Assembly (NCBI GenBank): GCA_029379385.1
Contig: CM055611.1
Coordinates: 11,664,062-11,728,061, forward strand
Length of the DNA stretch: 64,000 nt
Direction of reading: 5' to 3'
DNA from: Quillaja saponaria
Lineage: Eukaryota; Streptophyta; Magnoliopsida; Fabales; Quillajaceae
In this document: positions 10,401 through 22,000 of the stretch, piece by piece
Layout of the letters: each line of letters opens with the position of its first letter
Numbering within the stretch: position 1 is the stretch's first letter
Position numbers and translations under genes: made by a program
Notes under the pieces: generated by a model
The model's input: only the letters and a program-made list of their open reading frames with translations
Told to the model about the DNA's origin: nothing
The model's database searches: none

Positions 10401-13060
10401 TTTAAGTTTTTTAGTTTAGCCTTCAATTTAGTAAATATAGAAGTATTTTGAGATTGTCCACTCAAATCCCTCTGGCTAGCGCCTTTTTGATGCCTCTCAC
10501 CTCAGCTATTTAGGAACCTATTGCCTTAGAGGTTCTCTAGCCCATGACAACACTGTGTTTACCTAAAACTAAGTTTATGTTTCTAATTCACATCCATTCT
10601 CGTTCTCTCTCTCTCTCAAATACTTGCAAACTCTCCATCACATTAGTTTCCCCCAAATTTGAGAGCTGGTTGTCTTTGCCGCTCCAAAACCCAGCAAAAT
10701 GCTATAATATTCAAATGTTAAAATGCTGCAACCTATCAAGCATGAGGTGGCAGTGGCACAACTAAAAACACCCCAAATCCAATTTTTTGTTGTGCATGAT
10801 AGTCCTTACAATATCCTAAAATTACAACTTCATCCCAAAGTTCTATAATGTTCACATTTTTCTCCAAATACTTATACTTCCTTTTTGCCAAACTCCAACT
10901 ATACTTATACACTATGGTAGTTGTACCACTAACATATGTTGGGCTATAAAAGTTGGCCTTCATCTGTGTGCTTTGGCAGTGGCACCCTCATGAATGGTTT
11001 ATAATATAATACTTTTATGTCTTGTTTAAATAAACCTCATGGTTTCTTAACTCATAAAAAATGAAAGATGTTTCATCTGTCTCCCTTTCTATTCATTGGA
11101 TGCCAATGTTTTAGGAGCTCTTCCCTTGCCACATTTTTTTTGATTTCATGTGTTTGTAGGTGCACCTAAATTGATCAACAAAAAGAATGGCTGTTGTCTT
11201 AGTAGTTATTGATTGCATATATTACTGCAATACTTGTTATCTCTTAGTTAATAATGTTATTTGCAAGAGCCAAGATTATATTTATATTACTTTTGTTTGT
11301 AATATGGTTATTAATTTCTGTAACTCATGGTGACTTCAGAGCCCCCTTGTTTGTAAGGCTGGTCCACATTATGACTTAAGATATAAGAATATGCCATATT
11401 TCTTTGATATTCTTTTATGCTTATTGAAAGAGACACTTGTTATTATTTTGCATATTAGGGTCTGATCACAGAGGAACGTGAAAATATTGATCCAGATGCG
11501 CTGCCATTTGCAAGAAATGTCAAAGAAATTGCTCGTCAAGGATTATGTGAAGGTGCAAGCCTTGAAGAAGTGGTTCGTGAAAATATCAATTGATACTAGT
11601 ATATTATATATGATTTATTAAAATATCACTTCTTATGCCTTTATTTAGGTTACCCTGTGAAAGTTTTTTGAGTTTACTCTAACCAACTTGAGTTAAATAT
11701 ATTATACAACAATACTCATTAGCATCCTAGAAATGATAGCTCTATTAACTGTACTTGCTTAAATTGATGTCTAATGTTCAGGAAAATATGTTTATTGTTT
11801 CTCATGTTGTATTATCAACATTGTATTGTAGCATTTGAAATCATCTAATTAGTCATTAGATGCAGTAATTAGGATTGAAAGTAAATTGGAGCTTCTATGA
11901 TTTCTGGGTTTCTCCACCTCCTCTTTTCAAACACTTGCGTACTAACCCAGACCTTATGTGCTATTGGATGATAGTTTGTTATATTTGTTTCATTCATTAT
12001 TGTTTCTGTAATGTTCTATTGTATTTAAAGCCACTGCTATGTAGCTTATGAACTCTGGATTTGTATGTAGCACTTCTCTGATATATTATTGTTAAATATT
12101 TTATGGATACACCTTTTCTTTTCTTTGGAAACCAGGTGAAGCAAGTGAAGCCTGATGTGCTTCTTGGATTATCTGCTGTGGGGGGATTGTTTTCAAAAGA
12201 GGTATGCAACTGATGATATAATTTAAAGCACTACGAAGAAACATTTTTCTAGTTTTACAGATGATTATTAAAACAACACAGGAGATGTGATGTCCCTCTA
12301 CCTGCTAGTGCGCTGCAACTAGCATAGCAGCTTGCAGAATAGGCTCTAGACTGGCCTTCGAGAAAATTTTGAGTATTTAGGAATAATTTATGTTCCACGG
12401 GATGGCCTTAAGCCATTTTTTCTGAGAGATAAACTACTTTGAATACCCATGACATAAGCTTCTCAGATTTCTCCATTTGGCATGATTGTAAGATTTTTGA
12501 AGTTCATTGAGACATTAAAAATGTGGACAGTTGATTAGAGGTGCAACATACGTGCACTTCAATTGGGTACTTAAGTAATGTACATATGTTATGTATTTGT
12601 TACTACCGAGATTAGGACAGTACCAAATCTTCAAACTGTGCCTACTCTTGAGTTATGAAAAGTTCCTAAATAAACAAATCAAACTATGTTAATCTGTATT
12701 TGAGCTCCAGAATAACCTGTAAACAGTGTTATAAGTTTATAACTAGAGCATAAGTAATAACTCCAAAAAAATCATTATAAAGAATAATATCTGACATTAA
12801 TATCAGAGCTCTAAACTTATTCTCAAAACTGATACATTCAACTACAAAAACAGATTTCTTTCTAATTAACTTTCAAATAACTTTCACGGAACATCAGTTT
12901 CTAACTCCTAGCTTCTGTGCTGCATTTCCTGCTCCCATTACTCTATGTCCTAAGCTGTTCTAACTACGAAGCACTAAAACTGGTTGGTATGGTACAGGTA
13001 TGAATACGATATATTATTGGGTACACGGTATGACAATTTTCTGAAAAATCTAGGATATGG

Positions 13061-13092
<32 letters not shown>

Positions 13093-16000
13093 GTATGTAT
13101 ATATGATTTCTTATTTGTAATAAATAAATTATAATGACTATGACTTTCATCATAAACATGACTTCGATGAGTCTATTTGTAGTCATTTATGTATGATTTC
13201 TTGTACACTGTTCCTTCTTTATAGTTTGTAATGGTTTTTCGTCCCATTATTTTCCTACCCGTAATAGCGTGGAAATAAGGCCCGACTCCAACTTCAAACC
13301 AGCAGATGTTTAGGTTTGTATAAGTTGGGGTTGTGGTATTATGAGAATCTATGGATAGGTGATTTCATGGGCCTCCTCCATACTGCTTTACTCTTTCCGT
13401 TGTATATACCAACTAGTTTCCTTGTCAATTATTATCACAATTAAAGTGGAATGGTTACCTAAAAATGTATTTGTTTTCTTTTATCACCAACAATTACTTT
13501 TTACTGGCATATCTTTTCATATACCTGCAAAATGCTACTGCAGCAACTGGTTTCATTTCTTGTCAAACTTCCAAATGTCAGCTAATACTTTGTCTTCATT
13601 TTCTTGTATTAACCTTTTCCAGGTCTTGTTTCAATTTGATGTCATCAGCTAAATGTATGTGCACAAATTACTTTTGTAAAACAGTTTTCAATTTACTAAA
13701 TGGCGACTAACCTTAGTTCTTACTCTTTGGAAGTACTTTGAGGAAAAAGACTTCCTATCACAAACTCATAGTTGATCTGTTGTCACTTGAAGATTTTAAA
13801 GAAAATCAAGTTTCGAAGGACTTGAGAATAATTCTGCTATAGTACTCTCCTTGCAATGCATCTTGTGCAGATTCTTCTGGTACTCAATTATACTAATTAT
13901 AGTTTAATGGAGACCAGTGATGGGAACTGACGGTTCCAATTAATTGGACAAAATCTGAAGTCGTTTTACAATCATCTTATTTGATCGCTTGCCTTTTATC
14001 GTTCATAGCTCACCTCTCCTTCATTTCTGAATGGAATATGGTTAAAAGGGAGAGGATTTTCTGTTATGAAAAGCTTCATGCCTTTTATCATTTGTGGCTG
14101 CCCTCTCCTCTCCTTCATTTCTCACTATCCCTATGGTTAAGAAGAAGTTGCTATTCTCTCATGTAAACCCCTTTAGACGGCACTCTTTTCCTGCCAGTGA
14201 CTGAGGCCCTGGAAGCTAACTAGTGAAAGGTCTTCAATTTGAGCCTGGACTCCCTTAAATATTCATTAACAAGAAATAAAGAAAAAAATAAAACCTCTGC
14301 TTCTGTGCAGCTATGTGATTTTATTCTAGCAAAAAAAAAAAAAAAAAAAAAAATGAAGAAAGAGAAAAGGGAATGGAATAGATAAAGAATATCGATTGTC
14401 ATAATTATAAATGAAAGTAGAATTTTTCGCTTTTCTTAATATGATGTCGGCTTGTTACTTCAGGTATTAGAGGCTCTTAAAGGTTCAACTTCAACAAGAC
14501 CAGCAATATTTGCAATGTCAAACCCTACAACAAATGGTATATATATTTTCTCTGTTTTCTCATTGATATATATTATATAATTATTATTGTACTTATTGGC
14601 TGGATACTTCTGTGATTATATTTTTATCCTCATCTTTTCTTTAACAGCTGAATGCACACCTGAAGAAGCATTCTCCATCGTGGGTGAGAATATTATATTT
14701 GCAAGTGGAAGCCCTTTTAATGATGTGAATCTTGGTACGTGCTAAGTTTATACTTGTATTCATGTGTATGATTTTTCTAGTCTTTTTAATAGTATCTCCA
14801 GTGTGAAAGTTGTTACAATTAGATTATTTATTGCTCTCTATAGTGCAGAAACTGTTACCAACTTGCATGTTATTGTAGAAGCTTTTGTGACATGATTTGG
14901 ATTTTTAGGTTGACAAATTCCTCTTATATGGAAAGGGAATGAGATGTAGTTACCTGGCTCTAGGTCTTAAGGTGTGACCTTGAGAAATTGATTTGTCACT
15001 CCCTAAGTAGCGTAGATGGCCAAACTAACTTGAAGAACTTTCCGAATTTACATGGCCTGCAATGGATAGTCTTGAGTTACTAGTAAGTAGGTACTTGTTG
15101 CATATGTACCACACTTGGAAGCACGGATACGGCCACATATGAGTGTAATAGTATCAGATGTGTATCGATATGGATATGCCTTGGATACCTCAGGAAATGT
15201 ATCCCAGACGTATCTAAAATAATTTCTTTTATTTTTTATTTTTATTACCGGAGACAGTTGCGATACAGCTGGAATACATCAAGATACGGCTCAATTCGGC
15301 TTGGCAATACAGCTCAATATTAAAAAAGCATTTTGCTCAGATCTATTTGGAATTTCTATGCACTTAGTCTGTAACCCAAAGCCTTATGAAAGACAAGATC
15401 GTTTCACCCATCTTCAAGCTTTTCTGAAGGTAAAGCTGCTGGTCGATCTTCTCTTCCTGTCCTCTTCCTCTCCTCCTCTATCTTTCTCGCTCTTGTCCTC
15501 TCTTCACTCTCAAAATTTTTTCTCTTTCTAAATCTGATTCTGAAAAGGAGTTGATGGGAAGTAACATACAGCTAGAGGAAATGCCATTTTTCTCCTTTTC
15601 CTCTTTTGTTTTTTGTTTTGTAGTTCTGAAAGTAAGTCTCTACCTTGAGTCTAAAAAGCTAAAAGGACCCTAATTTTGGAATATTTCTTAAAATCTTGAT
15701 TTTTCAATTTGAATTTGCTATTTATCTTTTATTTCAGATTATCATTATAATTTAGAATAAATATCCTTTTTTTCCAAAATAAATGTCCTCCTTTTTATTA
15801 GTATTGTGCTCTTATTCTTAATTTGAAATAATTTATAAATTTATAAAAATAAGAAATTTTATATTTATACTCTTACCAAAATAAATATCCTCCTTTATCA
15901 ATATTATTTCATTAATTGATTGCTATAGTTGACTACATTTATTTAATTCATGCCAAAAACAAAGTGTTTACGTGCTTTCATATTTTTTACAAGATGATTT

Positions 16001-19000
16001 GTACACAGTTTAAGTTAAAATTTTGAGGAGTGATAATAGTACAAGGTATATATACTCAGGTAGGTGTTCAACACTTTTACATGATCATTGTATAATTTAT
16101 CAAACTAGTTGTCTTGATACGCCTGCTTAGAATGACATGGCATAATGGAAAATTCGACACTTATTAGAGATTGCATGGTGGTTGATGTTCACATGGTTTA
16201 TTCGGGTGATGGTATATTCATCAAGGGGAGTGTTCCTTCATTGTTCCTTCTAAAGTATTTGGTTGTGCTTTCTTTTGCATGATCTTGGAAAAAAAAATCA
16301 TTGAACTTGAACTTGATCCTAGGGCTCTTAAATGTAATTTTTATTAGGTACTCGGCAACTTAGAGGAGGTACAAGTGCCACCCCCTCACTTACCAAAAAG
16401 GAAGACGTTACCATTTAGTCTACTTCTCTCGGTCATTCTTTCAGGGAAAGTCAGAGTAAGGAAGAGTTGACTTATGAAGCTCAAGGGGGTTGCTATAATT
16501 TCATGTTTTCAAGGAAGTCATAGGGACAAGGAAGACAAAGGGAGAGAAGATAATGAGGAAGGATGAAGTTAATAAGGAAGGTGTGCTTCTATGAAGATGA
16601 CAAAGGATGATTTGCTTACATATAGTCTAAGAAATATGAACAGCTATCTAGTGTTAATGTCACAATCCAAATGCATGTCGCACATGGCTGCTTGCCTTGT
16701 GATGGGCACCATTGGCATATGTCATGACATGGTGGCATTTTTGTAAATGAGGCACCGTTGACAACTGGGAAAAATGATGTCTCCTCCTGCCAGAGAGTAT
16801 AGTGCAAAATACTCTTTAAGGGGGGTTGTAATGTAAGAAAATTTAAAATTTTACACGAGCTTGTCGAATGAATGTCAAAGGCCTTGGTGTTGCTTGTAAC
16901 TCCTTCTACACCAACCCATTTGCCCACGTTGTAGTCATATCGAGGACATGTCGTTCGCATTTTGCTAGCATTGTAATTTGATCATTTTTTAATTAATAAG
17001 AAGTTGAAGGCCTTTCTTGCTACATTTTTTGCTTACGTCGTTCCGCACTAACCTTGCGGGTTGAGACTTGAAGGGCATTGGAAAAACTGACTTGCTACCC
17101 ACAAGGGGCTAGCACGTGATACACCGGCTTCTTTGCGTGCTAGCGAAGTCGGCCTGTGACGCACCTCAAGCTTAAAAGGCGAGAGGCTCCAACCTTCTCT
17201 CCTCAACACCCCTCAGGCGAGGCTCATTCACTCAGGCTGACCCTTCAGGCGCGTGCCTAACCCCTCAAGTCGCATCTAGCCCACTCAGGCAAGCGCCCAG
17301 GCACTTAGTTGACTACTTGTTAAACCTACTAGGAATTTTAGAAAGTAAAAGCACTAATTTTGTTGTTTTAGTGTTAGAGATAGTTTTTACTTGTTGAACT
17401 TAGTGGACTATATGTTGAACTTCTTTTCTTTAGCTAATTTTTTTCTTTTTTTTACTTGTAATTCTTGCTTGTAGCTATTTTTTTTCTTCCTATTTTTACT
17501 CTTTCATAACATTTTGATGCTAGATTTTACTTGATGGAAGTCTAAAATTCTTTCTTGTAGCAATTTTTGTAGTTTTCTTTAGTAGGTGCCTGGCTTTCCT
17601 CAGGCACACCTAGAACCAAGGCTCCAAAGACCCCTTGCGCCTAGGTGCGCCTAGGCCTTTAATAACAGTGCAGCCATCTGACGTGCTTTACCTTGCCAAA
17701 AGTCAATTCCAAACTCAATTTCACAATTAGTTCAAGTTCCTTTGAATTGTAAGTCTCCAATCCGTACGTATCGCTTGAGACTCTTGTTTGTGATGATTGA
17801 TATCTACCTATTGCACTTAGAAAATGAGTCAACTTGTACTCATCATCCCATATCTCTGTTCTTTTAAAGTTGGGGTGCATGCTTGAATTCGAAAAACTAA
17901 TGGACTCTGTGAATACAACTTCTACTCCTATTGAAGTTACGTTGAGGCTTTTGCTGCAATAGAAACTTCTACAGTGGTACCTAAGGATGAGAAACTTGAG
18001 CTGACAGTGGACGCATGTCTTATCACGGAAGCCTTGTTGAAGATTTTGGAGCCAATGCTGCAAATAATGAGAACAACAAGGTTACATTTGAATGCATAAC
18101 AACTGGGGAAGATGAACTTGAGAGGCAAATTGATGAAAACATAATTGAGGAAGAGGAAATTAAATTTGAGACTTCACTATTTTTTATGGATGTTCTGATT
18201 ATAGAATTTGTCCTTCCACTTCCTTTTCAAGAGGAAATCTAGGATTTCAAAGCTTTCCTATCTGTAATGTTCCTTCTATTTGCCTTTTTTGAGTTGATAG
18301 CCTCGCTGAGTTTGAACTTCGTATTGCTGCGACATTGCAAAACTTGAGGTCGAGTTTTCTCCAACCAAGGGAGAATGATGTAGGATATAGAAGGAAATTT
18401 TGTAGTGGAATTTGCAATTGTTATTATGGATTTTTACTACGTAGTTAGGGTGAGGGATTTATTAGATTAGGAATTGGGGTTAGTTAGGAGTTATTATAAC
18501 ATTAAGTGCTTTTATCATAATTAGGATTAATAACATTAAGTGCTTTTATCATAATTAGGATTAATAACATTAAGTGCTTTTATCATAATTAGGATTAATA
18601 TGAGATTAAGTTAGGGTTTCGTGTCTTGGTCTTATTATAGTTATCGGGGTATGCCTTTATTAAGGCCTATTATGTTGTCTTAAAGACAGCTTGTTGTGAA
18701 TTATTATTGATATTTAATTTGTGCAGTTATGCCCTTATCTCTTTGGTCTCTTTGGTTCTCTTTATCTCTCGTAATCTCTAATCTCATTTGGTTTTACACC
18801 AGGATGTCCATATTGTGTGCTGCCTAATTTCATGATTTTTAGTTTTGTAGTAAAGTTGGCTACAAAAAGTTTATAAATTTATTCTTAAAAGTGACCATTG
18901 TTAACTGCAATTTTAAATTGCACAGGAAATGGTCGTATTGGCCACTGCAATCAGGGGAACAACATGTACCTCTTTCCTGGGTTAGCCCGCATTTCATTTA

Positions 19001-22000
19001 TGGATTGAATTTTAATTGCTACTGTCATATTTTAATATTGACATATATCTCGTTGCAGAATTGGACTAGGCACTCTTTTATCTGGCTCTAGGGTCATCTC
19101 TGATGGGATGCTACAGGCTGCAGCTGAGTGGTATGAACTTAATTTATTAAATGAATAGTTCAGAGAACTCTAGATATGGGAACCTTTTGTCACACGAACT
19201 ATTGCAGACATTGACATCAAAAAATTTGACTAATCTGTTGGTAATTTACAATGGATATAATTTAGTTATGTAGTGAGAATAATAAGTTAAAGAAACAAAA
19301 AATACGGTGGCAGTGAGAAAATTTTACCCTTTCTATCTCAGGAAGCACGGGTATTACATAATTCAAGGCAAACAAGTACTGAGTGCTTACCTAGTACAGT
19401 TACATCATGGGAATGGCAGGCTACGTACCTGGCACTAACCCAGCAATTAAATCAATTATATTTACATTACTAATGCCATGGATACAGGTGAACATACATG
19501 GCTTTGTATGAACTTGCACGCAAGACCTTCTTTTGAAGATTAACCTTAGGTTTTGATGCTGCAATAAGCCACTTAAGGACCGTAGCAGCTAACCTGCCAA
19601 CTCCTCTTGCTTCAATATGAAATTAATCCACCAAAATGAAAGAAGTTTGGTGGGTCTGTTATACACTAGCATCACTCCTAGGAAATGTCCTCTTTTTTTT
19701 TTTTTTTTTAATTGTTTATTACTAATAGAGAATTATTATTAAGGAAGAAGAGAAGTACAAGGAGGAGGACAAGAAGTCCTCTTATACAGAAATATAAATA
19801 AGAAAGGAAAAGCAAGTCTAAAACAAAAGGGCTTGCCAGTCTCGTTACATATCCTTGATGGAAATACCCTGAAATGCACTTAAACAGGAAATATCCTTTT
19901 AAATTTTGGCTGATATTTGCTGTAAGAAAATGAACAGGGGCAAAAACAATAGGAAATTCATGGGTTCTTTGTTATCCTTTTATAATAATTCCCTCTTATT
20001 ATAGGAGGGCCTTTTTCCTAGTCTAATATTGACAAGTGTCTTTGCTTTTCATGCCTCTTCATTAGGCTCAATTGCTTCCATGCTAGTCCACTAGGTTGAC
20101 ATGTTTTGATTTATTTACTTAAAATAACTTCTTCCTGTTTAAGTAATTGCTCTGGTCATCCATGGATATATAATTAATGTTGCATCCTGTACTCAGCAGC
20201 ACCAATACCGGCACATAAGTACTTCCTAGTCCTTTCCCCTCTAATGAAAAACGAAATAAAAAGATCACTGTAAGCAATTAATGTAAAGAGAAAAAAATCA
20301 GAGTTTATGGTAACTTTCATCAAAAGGAAAATTTCAAAGGGCACATTTGGAAAATTAAGAAATATTGTGTTGCAATGAAAAGTAGTCAATGTGATGTCAA
20401 TTGGTGACACTTAATTTGGGATGGAAGGAGTAGCTGCTTTTGTTATTTCAATTATTGATTTATGTTAAAATAATTTATGCTTCCAAACAAATACTCATAT
20501 TTGGTACCCTTCCGGCTGTTACTTTTCACATATTAGGCTTACTGACATTTGATTGAAAAATGCAGCCTCGCTGAATATATGACAGAAGAGGAAGTTGTCA
20601 ATGGGATTATATACCCTTCAATATCAAGGTAGACCAGTTTATCTTTCTTGTCATTTTGAAGGCTTGAAACAAATTATTTTAAAGTGTTAGTTATCTTTTA
20701 TTGAACAAAATGTGTTTTCAGAATTCGAGATATAACGAAGGAGGTAGCTGCAGCTGTTATAAAGGAAGCTATTAAAGAGGACCTAGCAGAAGGATACCGT
20801 GACATGGATGCCCGTGAACTGCGAAAACTTAACAAGGTATATCTGTTATTTTTGAAGGAGGGTCCTTACAATGATTTACATCTTGGATGATCCTATTCTG
20901 AAATCTTATTTGATATTCTAAGTACAGTTGCAGCATACCAGTGCCTGATGGACGTTTGTTTGCATTATATCTTGATAGATGTTCACTTCATCCATATGGT
21001 AGAGGAGTCCAATTGTGTTGTATGTATTGTTATGCCTGCATTTGACATGGAGTCTTTTGACATGTTACTTCTTATTTGTTGATTGCATCAAGATTGTTCT
21101 TGTTCAAACAATTTCCATGTAATTGTTATCAAAATTGTGATAATATTGCTGGAAATCTTTAGTAATTGATGCAAACCTCTAAAGCACCGATACTTTAGAT
21201 TGGGGGTCGTATCCGTGTCGAATACATATCTGACACGGATACGGCCCCTGATACGCTGGGATACGTATCAAATTCGTATTCATAATTACTTTTTTTAATT
21301 TTTTTAAATTCGATACGGCTCGGATACGGCTTGACACGGCTCGGATACAGTTGGACACGGCTCGAATAAGGCTGGACACGGCTCGGATACGGTGGGACAC
21401 GGCTCGGATACGGCTCCCATGTTTTCGGCTGACATTAAAACATTGCATTTTGATCATTTTTACTTCTTTTCTTTGTGAATTCCTCTCCTCTGTGTCTTTT
21501 GTTCTCCATTAACAATTGTCGATTCACTGGATTGGTATCGTTGAAGCAGCTTTTGATTCGCCGTTCCTGGGTTCGAAGCTTCTTCTGATTTTCAAACTGT
21601 TCTTCATCTTCACTACTTGTCGAAGCTTTTAAAGTTCTCAAGTTATTCATCTTCTCCATAGCCTATGATAATCTAATTCACAATAATCACTGTTGAGGCC
21701 TCCAAATCTTCCTTCCCAGTGAGTAATCCTCCACTTTTATCTCCCTCTCTCACTTCCCCTACTCTTTGTTTGAAAAATGGTGTTATGGACTTCTTGTTGG
21801 CACTAATCCAGAATCTATGTGTTGTTGGCTCCAAAGCTTGCTGTTGTTAGCTCTTTTAATGTTTATGAGAATTGATGTGCATTGTTTATTGTTTCTTTTA
21901 TTCCATGTTAGCTTATGAAGTTATTCTCCTTGTGTTCTAGTCTATGTTTGTTTCCTTTGTTGCTTTTGTAGAAGCTTTTATAAAGTTTGCATCTGTGAGA

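Larger units (their letters stand above)
7461..11458 (+). other. Intron, 4.0 kb, transposon-rich
   Basis: Holds an RTE LINE remnant (8177-8710), a TRIM-like LTR element (8770-9729) with a nested SINE, and a copia reverse-transcriptase remnant (9735-10200). The parts 7461-8176 and 10200-11458 show no further coding sequence; short CT runs occur near 10600. Confidence 0.8.
14735..18925 (+). other. Intron, 4.2 kb, transposon-rich
   Basis: Holds a repeat related to the 21178-22354 element, a copia remnant with a probable 3' LTR start, a GC-rich patch near 17140-17330 and a triple 34-bp repeat. No host exon was seen. Confidence 0.75.
19131..20565 (+). other. Intron, 1.4 kb
   Basis: Contains a short 5'-truncated LINE copy and a Stowaway-like MITE (separate entries); otherwise nothing recognised. 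Confidence 0.75.

Noticed and set aside
16616..16960. 114-codon minus-strand ORF.
   Set aside because: It runs antisense across the copia polypurine tract and LTR start, so coding is unlikely.
17659..18063. 134-codon minus-strand ORF in a NAD-ME1 intron.
   Set aside because: No recognised similarity, repeat-derived surroundings and overlap with other open frames in both directions; judged chance.
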